From positions 62,001-126,000 of the forward strand of contig NZ_PVBS01000003.1 in assembly GCF_002980575.1 (NCBI RefSeq): 64,000 nt of DNA, given 5' to 3'. Origin of the DNA: Sphingobacterium gobiense (GTDB lineage: Bacteria > Bacteroidota > Bacteroidia > Sphingobacteriales > Sphingobacteriaceae). The notes beneath the pieces were generated by a model that made no database searches, was not told the DNA's origin, and was given only the letters and a program-made list of their open reading frames with translations. Below, one piece after another: positions 19,555 to 28,218 of the stretch (positions within the stretch are counted from its first letter, which is position 1; the number at the start of each line of letters is the position of its first letter). The position numbers were made by a program, and so were the translations under genes.

Positions 19555-19622
19555 TTAGGAGCTAGGAATTAGGAGTTAGGAACTATATAGAAATCTAACT
19601 GCTAATTTCTAACGCCTAACTA
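19555..19622. repeat. Inverted array of TTAGGA-type heptamers between atpA and atpG
   Basis: Four heptamers of the form TAGGARY run rightwards (19555-19581). After a 12-nt spacer, four related heptamers run in the opposite orientation (19594-19622, read on the minus strand as TTAGNNN units). The two arms can pair over about 26 positions with roughly five mismatches, so the transcript could form a long imperfect hairpin inside the atp operon. The array begins five bases after the atpA stop codon. Confidence 0.8.
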
Positions 19623-19633
19623 CTAAAAAAAGA

Positions 19634-20518
19634 ATGGCAAATTTAAAAGAAGTAAGAAGCCGGATTAGTTCGGTAACATCAACGCAACAGATTACCAAAG
19701 CCATGAAAATGGTGGCTGCGGCGAAATTGAAGCGTGCCACAAACGCTATCGTACAGTTACGTCCTTATGCCAACAAATTAAGGGATATTCTGGCACAAGT
19801 TTCTGCTTCTGTTGAAGGGATTGATTCGCCTTATACACAAGATCGTATACCCACAAAGGTATTGGTTATTGTATTGACTTCCAATAGAGGGTTGGCAGGC
19901 GCATTTAATGCGAACGCGATCAAAGCAGCTAATAACCTGATTTTCGGTAAATATGCTGAACAACACGCCCGAGGTAATCTAAGCATTATAGCCATCGGTA
20001 AACGAGGACACGATTTTTTTCAAAAGCGCGGTTTTAATGTTATCGGTAACTATAGTGAATTGTATAGCGACCTTAAGTTTTTGAATGTCTCCCAGGTGGC
20101 GGAATATGCTATGCAGGAGTTCAAAGCGGGAAACATTGATCGGGTAGAAGTAGTGTATAACGAGTTTCGTAACGCGGCTGTTCAGGTGCTAACCACCGAA
20201 CAACTGTTGCCGTTAGTGCCTCAAGACAAGCCAGAAACCGCGGTAACATCGGAAACGGATTATATTATTGAGCCGTCCAAAGAAAGAATTATTGAAGAAC
20301 TCATCCCTAAGGCTATCAAAACGCAATTATATAAAGCGGTTTTAGATTCTAATGCATCGGAACACGGAGCACGTATGACAGCGATGGATAAAGCAACTGA
20401 GAATGCAGGTGAGTTACTGAAAGCGTTAAAGTTGTCTTACAACCAGGCAAGGCAAGCTGCTATTACAACCGAGCTGACGGAGATTGTCTCTGGTGCAGCG
20501 GCCTTATCAAATGGATAA
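19634..20518 (+). CDS. atpG: ATP synthase F1 subunit gamma
   Basis: Central rotor shaft of 294 aa. N-terminal KEVRSRISSVTSTQQITKAM and C-terminal ARMTAMDKATENAGEL / YNQARQAAITTELTEIVSGA are the paired coiled-coil signatures. It is the last gene of the operon and is followed by a terminator. The genes for beta (atpD) and epsilon (atpC) are not in the window. Confidence 0.97.
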   Translation: MANLKEVRSRISSVTSTQQITKAMKMVAAAKLKRATNAIVQLRPYANKLRDILAQVSASVEGIDSPYTQDRIPTKVLVIVLTSNRGLAGAFNANAIKAANNLIFGKYAEQHARGNLSIIAIGKRGHDFFQKRGFNVIGNYSELYSDLKFLNVSQVAEYAMQEFKAGNIDRVEVVYNEFRNAAVQVLTTEQLLPLVPQDKPETAVTSETDYIIEPSKERIIEELIPKAIKTQLYKAVLDSNASEHGARMTAMDKATENAGELLKALKLSYNQARQAAITTELTEIVSGAAALSNG

Positions 20519-20537
20519 GATATAGTATCATGTTAAG

Positions 20538-20567
20538 AAAAGGGAATCTTCACGGATTCCCTTTTTT
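20538..20567 (+). terminator. Intrinsic terminator of the atp operon
   Basis: An 11-bp stem (20538-20548 with 20555-20565), loop TTCACG and a run of six T. It lies 19 nt after atpG. Confidence 0.92.
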
Positions 20568-20597
20568 AGTATTAGCTTATATACCATCTATTTTGCG

Positions 20598-20605
20598 TAA
20601 CTTTG
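20598..20605 (+). promoter_or_regulatory. Predicted -7 element for der
   Basis: TAACTTTG matches the Bacteroidota -7 consensus TAnnTTTG exactly and lies between the atp terminator and der. The -33 side is weak (TTAG at 20572-20575). Confidence 0.5.
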
Positions 20606-20684
20606 TGACCTTATAAAAAGATGGAAACGTGATGGTGTTTGAGCGAGTATATAAATCTTGAGCACCGCTTGTATAAAATATAGT

Positions 20685-21989
20685 ATGGCAAATATAGTGG
20701 CAATTGTTGGTCGCCCGAACGTAGGGAAATCGACATTATTTAATCGTTTAACAGAAAGTAGAAAGGCAATCGTTGACGATTTTAGTGGGGTAACGCGTGA
20801 TCGCCACTATGAAATGGCGGAATGGATAGGAAAGAAATTTACGGTTATTGATACGGGTGGGTTTGTTCATGGTTCAGATGATGTTTTCGAAGAAGCTATT
20901 CGGAATCAGGTTCATATTGCCATAGATGAAGCATCTGTTATCCTTTTTATGGTGGATGTGACTACGGGTATTACGGATCTAGACGATGAAATTGCTGATT
21001 TACTCCGTCGGACCTCAAAGCCTGTCTATGTGGTCGCCAATAAAGTAGATCATGCCAGAAGAACCCATGAATCAGCAGAATTTTATGCATTTGGGTTGGG
21101 TGAAATTTATAATATTTCTTCTATAACGGGGTCGGGTACAGGGGAGCTGCTAGATGCCGTAGTGTCTCATTTCCCCGAAGAGAAAGAGGAAGAAGAAGTC
21201 AATTTACCCAAGTTAGCCATTGTGGGCCGTCCGAATGTAGGAAAATCTTCGTTGACGAATGCACTATTAGGTAAGGAAAGAAATATTGTGACCGATATTG
21301 CTGGTACGACCCGAGACTCTATCCGTATTCACTATAATCAATTTGGCAACGAGTTTTTGCTGATCGATACGGCAGGGCTTCGTCGGAAGAATAAAGTGAA
21401 CGAGGATATTGAATTCTATTCGGTTATGCGGACGATCAAAGCATTGGAAGATTCGGATGTCGTTATTCTGATGCTGGATGCTAATGATGGAATTGAATCG
21501 CAAGATATCAACATCTTTCACTTGGCAGAAAAGAATAAGAAGGGTGTGATGATTGTGGTCAACAAATGGGATACCATTGAAAAGGATCACAAGACCACCA
21601 AAGAGTTTGAGTCACGTATCCGCGAGAAAATTTCGCCGTTCACAGACGTTCCGATCATTTTTACTTCCGTAACAGAAAAACAACGTATATTTAAAGTGGT
21701 GGAAAAAGCCATGGAGGTGTATGCGAATAAAACGAAAAAAATACCGACCTCTAAGCTTAATGATGTTATGCTGGAAGTCATCCAAAACTATCCGCCGCCA
21801 GCTATCAAGGGAAAGTATATCAAAGTCAAATATATTACGCAACTCCCTGGACGTTCGCCGATGTTCGCGTTTTTCTGTAACCTACCACAATATATCAAAG
21901 AGCCGTATAAGCGGTTTATCGAGAATAAATTGCGCGAGCATTTTGATTTTACTGGAGTACCTATTCAAATATATTTTAGACAAAAGTAA
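20685..21989 (+). CDS. der: Ribosome-associated GTPase Der (EngA)
   Basis: Essential GTPase of 434 aa for 50S ribosome assembly. It has two tandem GTPase domains, each with P-loop GRPNVGKS (N-terminal copy at about residues 8-15), DTGG / DTAG switch II motifs and NKVD / NKWD base-specificity motifs, then a C-terminal KH-like domain. The start at 20685 ([12 protein letters not shown]) puts the P-loop at the usual distance; an upstream TTG at 20658 would add nine residues of no family likeness. cysS follows after 17 nt. Confidence 0.97.
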   Translation: MANIVAIVGRPNVGKSTLFNRLTESRKAIVDDFSGVTRDRHYEMAEWIGKKFTVIDTGGFVHGSDDVFEEAIRNQVHIAIDEASVILFMVDVTTGITDLDDEIADLLRRTSKPVYVVANKVDHARRTHESAEFYAFGLGEIYNISSITGSGTGELLDAVVSHFPEEKEEEEVNLPKLAIVGRPNVGKSSLTNALLGKERNIVTDIAGTTRDSIRIHYNQFGNEFLLIDTAGLRRKNKVNEDIEFYSVMRTIKALEDSDVVILMLDANDGIESQDINIFHLAEKNKKGVMIVVNKWDTIEKDHKTTKEFESRIREKISPFTDVPIIFTSVTEKQRIFKVVEKAMEVYANKTKKIPTSKLNDVMLEVIQNYPPPAIKGKYIKVKYITQLPGRSPMFAFFCNLPQYIKEPYKRFIENKLREHFDFTGVPIQIYFRQK

Positions 21990-22006
21990 GCTGATTATAG
22001 ATTTTT

Positions 22007-23479
22007 ATGGAACCTAATCTTGTTCTTTATAATACCCTTACCAGAAAAAAAGAAAAATTTGAACCCCTTAACTCGCCTTTCGTAGGCATGTATGTGTGCG
22101 GTCCAACGGTGTACAGCGATGTGCATCTGGGAAATTGCCGTACATTTGTATCCTTCGACCTGATTTTTCGTTACTTGTTACACCTAGGATATAAGGTAAG
22201 ATACGTAAGAAATATCACGGATGCCGGGCATCTAGAAGGCGACAGGGATGAAGGAGATGATAAATTTTCCAAAAAGGCAAAATTGGAACAATTGGAGCCC
22301 ATGGAAATTGTACAGAAGTATACGCTAGGTTTTCATGAGGTGTTACGTCTTTTCAATACCTTACCACCTAGTATCGAGCCGACGGCAACTGGACATATCC
22401 TGGAGCAAATTGAGATGGTGCAACGCATTATCGACAATGGTTATGCTTATGAGGTCAACGGTACGGTGTATTTCGATGTAGAGAAATATGTAAAAGAACA
22501 CGACTATACAATTTTAACCAACCGAAAGCTGGAGGATCTTCTAAATAATACACGGGAACTGGGGGGACAGGACGAAAAGCATGGGCGTCTGGATTTTGCC
22601 CTTTGGATTAAAGCGAAGCCGGAACACATTATGCGTTGGCCAGCTCCTTGGAGTGTAGGTTTTCCGGGCTGGCACATTGAATGCTCGGCAATGAGTAGTA
22701 AGTATCTCGGTGCCCAATTCGATATCCACGGTGGCGGAATGGATCTCGCCGCGACACACCATACCAATGAAATAGCCCAATCGGAAGCCTGCCATCACGT
22801 TCAGCCTGCAAAATATTGGATGCATACGAATATGCTGACGGTGAACGGTGCACGGATGTCGAAATCTGCCGGAAACGGCTTTTTGCCTCATGAGCTGTTT
22901 ACGGGCAATCACCCCCTATTAGATCGAGGATATTCACCTATGTCTGTTCGGTTTTTTATGATGCAGGCGCATTATCGTAGTACACTGGATTTCTCCAATG
23001 AGGCATTGGATGCCGCAGATAAGGGATATAAGCGTTTAATGAATGCCATTGCATTGTTAGAAAAGATAAAACCTTCGAATAAAAATAACGGCGCCTTCGA
23101 TCTCTCCTTGTTGAAGAAACGGTGCTATAAGGCTATGGACGACGATTTTAATACGCCGGTACTCATCGCGGAATTGTTTGAAGCCGTCCGCTTTATCAAT
23201 GCGGCATACGACGGTAAGATGGCGATGGATCAATTGACACTGGACGAGCTTAGATCGTTTATGCAAGTGTTTGTGGTCGATATATTGGGATTGAGAAATG
23301 AAGCATTAGCAGGGGACACCGACGATACAGAAGCATTGATGCAGATTATCATCAATCTGCGAAATGAAGCAAAGAAAAGTAAGGATTTTACGACGTCAGA
23401 TCGTATCCGTGAAGATCTCCAGTCTATTGGCGTTCAACTAAAAGATAGTAAAGATGGAACGCTTTGGAATAAGATTTGA
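22007..23479 (+). CDS. cysS: Cysteinyl-tRNA synthetase
   Basis: Class I aminoacyl-tRNA synthetase of 490 aa that charges tRNA-Cys. The HIGH-equivalent region is [15 protein letters not shown] with its first zinc-binding Cys; other zinc ligands are in HIECSAMS and the [10 protein letters not shown] strip. The KMSKS loop is RMSKSAGN. The DALR and C-terminal regions are normal. Confidence 0.98.
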   Translation: MEPNLVLYNTLTRKKEKFEPLNSPFVGMYVCGPTVYSDVHLGNCRTFVSFDLIFRYLLHLGYKVRYVRNITDAGHLEGDRDEGDDKFSKKAKLEQLEPMEIVQKYTLGFHEVLRLFNTLPPSIEPTATGHILEQIEMVQRIIDNGYAYEVNGTVYFDVEKYVKEHDYTILTNRKLEDLLNNTRELGGQDEKHGRLDFALWIKAKPEHIMRWPAPWSVGFPGWHIECSAMSSKYLGAQFDIHGGGMDLAATHHTNEIAQSEACHHVQPAKYWMHTNMLTVNGARMSKSAGNGFLPHELFTGNHPLLDRGYSPMSVRFFMMQAHYRSTLDFSNEALDAADKGYKRLMNAIALLEKIKPSNKNNGAFDLSLLKKRCYKAMDDDFNTPVLIAELFEAVRFINAAYDGKMAMDQLTLDELRSFMQVFVVDILGLRNEALAGDTDDTEALMQIIINLRNEAKKSKDFTTSDRIREDLQSIGVQLKDSKDGTLWNKI

Positions 23480-23503
23480 TTGTAAAACGGCAAAATTGTG
23501 TAA

Positions 23504-24373
23504 ATGAACTTGACAAAAATCTATTCATTAATAGCCACGGTAGTATTCAGCATGGCATTCGTTGATGCACATGCGCAGTTACCTGATAAGGTGGGAAGTT
23601 TGATTACGGCTGATCGGACGGCGGCTAACATGGCAAAAAGAGAGACTCCGCACAAAGCGTTTATGTCTATTGTGGACAAAGAATCTATCTTGTATGTTCC
23701 ATCACCGGTAAACGCATTAAATTACTTGAATAATCGGCCGAATATTCCAGATGTCATGTTTTGGGAACCAAATTTTGCGTTGGTTTCGAAAAGTTTGGAT
23801 TGGGGAATTACGTCTGGGCCGATGGAGTTTCAAAAGGTAGGTGCAATTAAAAGATATGGACAGTATCTTACGGTGTGGCGTCGTGATAGGAAAGGAAACT
23901 GGAAAGTACATATAAGAGCGGAAGTCGAGAATTTTGGCAAAGGGCCGAAATCGGATTTGGTATACTACGAACCTGACGACTCATGGTACCTAAAACATCG
24001 CTCGAAGGTTCGTTTGCAGCAAAGAGAAGAAGTAGTAACACAAAGTGACGAATTGTTCTCCACGATTTTGAAAGCAAATAATGAAACAGCATTCAATGAA
24101 TTTCTAGCAGATGACGTACGTTATTACTATCCGTGGGCGGCGGAAATAGAGGGTAAGAAAAACGTACTTGCTTTTCTAAAGAAAAAAAGAATTGAAATCA
24201 CAACAGATCCATCTGGTGTTGGCCGTGCTTATAGTGGAGAATATGCTTACACTTCTGGAACCGCGACCGTGAGGTCTAAAGAAAAAGTCGCGAAATTTAA
24301 CTATATTCGTGTTTGGCAATTAAAAAACGATTATCAGTGGCGGGTTATCATGGAAATGATGTTTGAGCGATAA
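23504..24373 (+). CDS. Exported tandem NTF2-like (SnoaL/DUF4440-like) protein
   Basis: 289-residue protein with a signal peptide (cut after about residue 24, VDAHAQ). The rest reads as two copies of an NTF2-like cone fold, about 30-145 and 165-289. Both copies end in the same pattern, a Ser/Gly turn (WGITSGPMEF; YAYTSGTATV) followed by a strand pair ending in W.(V/R).(I). No catalytic residues are obvious. It converges on the SurA-like gene with a 26-nt overlap of the coding ends. Function unknown. Confidence 0.75.
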   Translation: MNLTKIYSLIATVVFSMAFVDAHAQLPDKVGSLITADRTAANMAKRETPHKAFMSIVDKESILYVPSPVNALNYLNNRPNIPDVMFWEPNFALVSKSLDWGITSGPMEFQKVGAIKRYGQYLTVWRRDRKGNWKVHIRAEVENFGKGPKSDLVYYEPDDSWYLKHRSKVRLQQREEVVTQSDELFSTILKANNETAFNEFLADDVRYYYPWAAEIEGKKNVLAFLKKKRIEITTDPSGVGRAYSGEYAYTSGTATVRSKEKVAKFNYIRVWQLKNDYQWRVIMEMMFER

Positions 24374-25730
24374 CGTCGTCTGTATTATTCAACCAAAGTT
24401 TCAGTTCGTCACATGTAAGGAAATCTTCCTTGATGTCAATAAAGGTGCCCACCTTACGTTGTTCGAACCATTCGCTAAGTGTTCTATTGACTTTATCTTG
24501 ACTGGCTGCTTCCTGTATCTTAGCAAAATCTTGCTCTAGATTTGCTTTATGTGGTGCTATGCGTGATTTGAGATAGATGAATTTATACACTTGTTCACCT
24601 GTCTGGTCTGAAGAAAGGAAAGATTTGGAGTATTGCCCAACTTTCAATGGGTCAATCGCGGTAAATGTCTCCTTATCTAGTCGGTCTATTTGGATTAAGG
24701 GAGAACCGTCTTCCTGATTGGTAATCATCCCCCCGGAAAATTTAGTTTCGTTGTTGTCTGAATGCAGAACTGCCGCCGAATGGAAGGTTAGTTTCCCATC
24801 GGTTACTTTATCATAAATGCTGTCGATTTTAGCCTTGGCACGCTGCAAGCTAGCGGATGTAGGTTTCTTTTTTATGAGGACATGACGTACATTCACTTCC
24901 TCGCCGCGCCGCTGTAAGACCTGTAAGAAATGAAAACCAAATTGTGTTTCGAAGACAGGTGAAACTTCTCCCTCTTTGAGTTTGAAAGCCATTGCCGAAA
25001 ACTCTTTGACATAGCTGTCGCGCGTAGCAAAACCGAGCTCCCCACCATACGGAGCTGAACCATCTTCCGAGTACAGGCGTGCCACCGTTCCAAAATCCGA
25101 ACCGTTTAAGACTTGTTGCCTATACCCCTCGGCTTTATTTCTGAATTGCTCCTTTTCTTCTTTTGTTAATTCCGGTTTGATAACAATCTCACCAATCTCT
25201 ACTTCCGTGTTAAAATAAGGGAGACTATCTTGGTCTAAGCTTTCAAAATATTGTTTTACTTCTGCGGGTGTAACGGCGATTTTAGAAACGATGGTCTGTT
25301 GCATTCTTTGTGCCTTAAGCTGTTCGGCGATATTGGGACGCATCTCTTCCTTATATTGCAAAAGTGACCGATTCAAAAATTCCTCCAACCGCTCTTTTCC
25401 TCCTGCTTGTCTTACCATCATCTGCATCCGTCTGTTCAGGTTATCGTCCACCTCTGCTTCGGACACTTCGATAGAGTCGATCGCAGCTTGTTGAGATAAC
25501 AACTTTTGTGTAACTAATTGTTGGAGTATATAGCATTTGAAATCGTCATCCGGCTTCATTCCTTGAGCGAGGTTTTGCGCATATTGCATTTCTACATCGG
25601 ATTGCAGGATAATGCTGGAACCTACGGTAGCGACTACACGGTCTACTAATCTCCCTTGACCATACACCGATTGCAAACCAATGATGGTCGCGATTGCTAT
25701 ACCCAGTAAACTTATATATTTCTTCATCAT
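24348..25730 (-). CDS. SurA-like periplasmic peptidylprolyl isomerase/chaperone
   Basis: Periplasmic folding factor for outer-membrane proteins, 460 aa. A signal peptide is followed by a SurA N-terminal helical domain (VDRVVATVGSSIILQSDVE), a first parvulin domain ending in GFHFLQVLQRRGEEVNVRH and a second, more divergent parvulin-like region. In SurA-type proteins one parvulin domain is often inactive. The start at 25730 (MMKKYISLLG) is chosen over the longer frame because the signal peptide begins there and a GAGG-like sequence precedes it. Confidence 0.88.
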   Translation of the reverse strand: MMKKYISLLGIAIATIIGLQSVYGQGRLVDRVVATVGSSIILQSDVEMQYAQNLAQGMKPDDDFKCYILQQLVTQKLLSQQAAIDSIEVSEAEVDDNLNRRMQMMVRQAGGKERLEEFLNRSLLQYKEEMRPNIAEQLKAQRMQQTIVSKIAVTPAEVKQYFESLDQDSLPYFNTEVEIGEIVIKPELTKEEKEQFRNKAEGYRQQVLNGSDFGTVARLYSEDGSAPYGGELGFATRDSYVKEFSAMAFKLKEGEVSPVFETQFGFHFLQVLQRRGEEVNVRHVLIKKKPTSASLQRAKAKIDSIYDKVTDGKLTFHSAAVLHSDNNETKFSGGMITNQEDGSPLIQIDRLDKETFTAIDPLKVGQYSKSFLSSDQTGEQVYKFIYLKSRIAPHKANLEQDFAKIQEAASQDKVNRTLSEWFEQRKVGTFIDIKEDFLTCDELKLWLNNTDDVIAQTSFP

Positions 25731-25821
25731 AAACGTTGCCTCTCTGCAGTACAAAATTACCATAAATAGCGAGTTTGTATCGATTTTACGCTCGGCTAAT
25801 CTTGGTGATATACTTTCTTGC

Positions 25822-25829
25822 CAAAAGTA
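25822..25829 (-). promoter_or_regulatory. Predicted -7 element for the SurA-like gene
   Basis: On the minus strand this reads TACTTTTG, an exact TAnnTTTG match, about 92 nt before the start codon. I see no clear -33 TTG partner. Confidence 0.4.
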
Positions 25830-25937
25830 CTAAAACTTTGCTCGTTAATTTGTTAAAAATGTTAAAAAATAAAAGAGGTGTCTTTCATGTGCTAAAATGT
25901 TTAATTTAGCGTTATTTACTTCATTAAGACAATAATA

Positions 25938-27026
25938 ATGAGAGCAGCAATGATATTTATGTTAAGTTGTTTAACCCAATGTTCGATAGCACAGGAGATT
26001 CCGATGTTTATTGGTACATACACCCATGCAGGCAGTCAAGGTATCTATTTATATATGTTTGACAAGCATACAGGAGATGCAACGATGTACTCGTCGACGG
26101 CTAGCGAGCATCCTTCCTTTCTGGCGAGGTCAGCAAATGGGGATATGTTGTATGCTGTTAATGAGATAGGAGATACTACGGCCACGCTATCGTCTTTTAC
26201 CTTTGATGGAGATGCTTTATCTTTTGTTGACGCTATCCCTACTGGAGGAGCTTCACCGTGTCACGTCGTCGTTAGTAAACGTCACCCTCTTGCCATTGTG
26301 TCGAATTATGGTGGAGGTTCCTTGTCGGTATATCGACTCGAGAAAAATGGCGGTATAGAGCAGATACAACATATCCAACAAGAGGGAACCGGGCCAAATA
26401 AAGAAAGGCAGGAAGCCTCGCATGTACACTCTGCTTTCTTTAGCCCGGATGAGCATCGCGTTTATGTACAGAATCTTGGAACGGATAAGATAACCATTTA
26501 CCGGATAGATAAAACAAATGATAATTATAGTTTAGTAGAAGAGAGCTACCTATCAACCCCGGCAGGAGGGGGTCCGCGTCATTTGGTATTTGACGAAAAA
26601 GGACAAAACATGTATGTTCTGTTAGAAATGGCTGCCAAGATTGTCCATTATGAAAATGTTGATGGAACCTGGACGTTAGTCGATACTGTTTCTATTAATG
26701 AAGATGGTTTCGAAGGCGGGAATGGCGCTGCAGAAATTAAGCGTTCAGCTGATGGGAAGTTTCTCTATGCTTCCAATCGTGGCGATGCTAATACCATTGC
26801 GTTATTCGCAATAGACAAATCGGGTAAGCTGAAATGGAAAAGAGTATACCCTACAGGGGGGGAGGGGCCTCGGAACTTCAATATTTCTCCTGACGGGCGT
26901 TTTCTGCTCGTCGCAAATCAGCAAACGAATAATATTACGATTTTTGAACGAAGTCAAGAAACAGGAGAACTGAAAGATACGGGCAAACAGATTGAAGTAT
27001 CAACACCTGTTTGTATCGTTTTTTAA
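25938..27026 (+). CDS. Lactonase family protein (6-phosphogluconolactonase-like beta-propeller)
   Basis: 362-residue seven-bladed beta-propeller of the PF10282 type, related to E. coli YbhE/Pgl. Family strips include MFIGTYT at the start of the mature protein, HVHSAFFSPD, GGGPRHLVFD and GGEGPRNFNISPDGRFLLVANQ. A signal peptide (about 1-18, ending CSIAQ) predicts periplasmic location, so a role on phosphosugars in the cytosol is unlikely; hydrolysis of sugar lactones outside is possible. Confidence 0.9.
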   Translation: MRAAMIFMLSCLTQCSIAQEIPMFIGTYTHAGSQGIYLYMFDKHTGDATMYSSTASEHPSFLARSANGDMLYAVNEIGDTTATLSSFTFDGDALSFVDAIPTGGASPCHVVVSKRHPLAIVSNYGGGSLSVYRLEKNGGIEQIQHIQQEGTGPNKERQEASHVHSAFFSPDEHRVYVQNLGTDKITIYRIDKTNDNYSLVEESYLSTPAGGGPRHLVFDEKGQNMYVLLEMAAKIVHYENVDGTWTLVDTVSINEDGFEGGNGAAEIKRSADGKFLYASNRGDANTIALFAIDKSGKLKWKRVYPTGGEGPRNFNISPDGRFLLVANQQTNNITIFERSQETGELKDTGKQIEVSTPVCIVF

Positions 27027-27050
27027 TACAGAAACGAAATGACCACGTGG

Positions 27051-27473
27051 CTATTCTGTTTCTTCATCGGTTTTAGCAACGTTCGGTTCTTGATCTTTAT
27101 CATCACCTTTGGTGTCCTTTCCATCGCTTTCTAGTTCGTGTGTTTCTTCGTTGTACTTGCCGGCGAGCTCATCAATGATCGTGCCTTTCCAAAGTGGCGT
27201 ACGTGAAAAATAAGCAGCCCTACCAATCATGTGCGCGCCAATAGGACCAGTGATAATTAAAAAGAAAATGATAGCAATGGCTTTGGTAGTCACCGATATG
27301 TCAGGGAACATGATAGCAGCACAGATAAGCAATAAGCCTACGCCTAAAGTAGCGGCTTTTACTGTCACCGACAGACGCAAATAAAAATCCGGCATACGCA
27401 TTATTCCAATAGCTGCAAATAAAATAGAAAGGACACCGACTGTGCTTAAGAAGGCTAATATAATATCAATCAT
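27051..27473 (-). CDS. mrpG: Na+/H+ antiporter subunit MrpG with acidic C-terminal tail
   Basis: Small subunit of the Mrp multisubunit cation/proton antiporter. Three membrane helices are followed by the family strip ITGPIGAHMIGRAAY. The last 34 residues (107-140) are a hydrophilic tail rich in Asp, Glu and Lys. The ATGA overlap with mrpF shows translational coupling. It is the last gene of the mrp operon. Confidence 0.94.
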   Translation of the reverse strand: MIDIILAFLSTVGVLSILFAAIGIMRMPDFYLRLSVTVKAATLGVGLLLICAAIMFPDISVTTKAIAIIFFLIITGPIGAHMIGRAAYFSRTPLWKGTIIDELAGKYNEETHELESDGKDTKGDDKDQEPNVAKTDEETE

Positions 27474-27742
27474 TTTTTTTGTTTTTCTATATAGTAAGCG
27501 AAAGCCACTGTGCCTAAGAAAGCAATCAGCGCAAGAATAATAGCAACATCCAGAAAAACCTCTTGGTTAGATCGGATGCTATATACCGTGATAATCCCGA
27601 TACCGATTGTGATGACCAAGTCAAGTGCGATCACACGGTCTACTAACGATGGACCCTTAAACAATCGGATAAATACCAACATGACGGAAATCGATAATAT
27701 CGGCAGGATAACGTAGTCGAAATAGGCTTCTAGTGTAATCAT
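27470..27742 (-). CDS. mrpF: Na+/H+ antiporter subunit MrpF
   Basis: 90-residue protein with three membrane helices and the family strip FKGPSLVDRVIALDLV. It overlaps both neighbours by 4 nt, typical of the tightly packed mrp operon. Confidence 0.95.
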   Translation of the reverse strand: MITLEAYFDYVILPILSISVMLVFIRLFKGPSLVDRVIALDLVITIGIGIITVYSIRSNQEVFLDVAIILALIAFLGTVAFAYYIEKQKK

Positions 27743-28215
27743 CTTAAAATCGCTAATAGTCTTCTCTCTAAACCCGTTTGTGTCTGTCTGACAAATGCAT
27801 CTGGGTCTGATAGGTACATTACATGAATATAAATCGTCTTTTTATCATCACTGATATCCACAATGAGCGTGCCCGGTGTAAGGGAGATCATGGTCGTCAA
27901 CAGGGTGATCTCAAAGTCTGTTTTGGCAGCCATTGGATATTTGACAATCCCCGGCTTGAAAAAATATTTTGGTGTAATCACATCAAATGCAACTTGTACG
28001 TTTGCTTTTAGAATTTCGTATAGAAAATAGAAAGCAAAACCTATAATCTTCGGGACCCGATAAAAATACCGCTGGTCTGTTTCGTTGCGGTTCATAATCC
28101 AGAGGATTAAGAACCCCATCATAAAACCAAATAAAAAATTGGTGTAAAACAGTGAACCAGTAAGCGCTATCCATATTCCGGCAAGCAGCAGGTTCATTAA
28201 AAAATTCTTAATCAT
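27739..28215 (-). CDS. mrpE: Na+/H+ antiporter subunit MrpE
   Basis: 158-residue membrane subunit. Two to three N-terminal helices precede a cytoplasmic domain with the family strip TTMISLTPGTLIVDIS and a basic end. It lies 3 nt after mrpD and overlaps mrpF by 4 nt. Confidence 0.94.
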   Translation of the reverse strand: MIKNFLMNLLLAGIWIALTGSLFYTNFLFGFMMGFLILWIMNRNETDQRYFYRVPKIIGFAFYFLYEILKANVQVAFDVITPKYFFKPGIVKYPMAAKTDFEITLLTTMISLTPGTLIVDISDDKKTIYIHVMYLSDPDAFVRQTQTGLERRLLAILR

Positions 28216-28218
28216 ATC

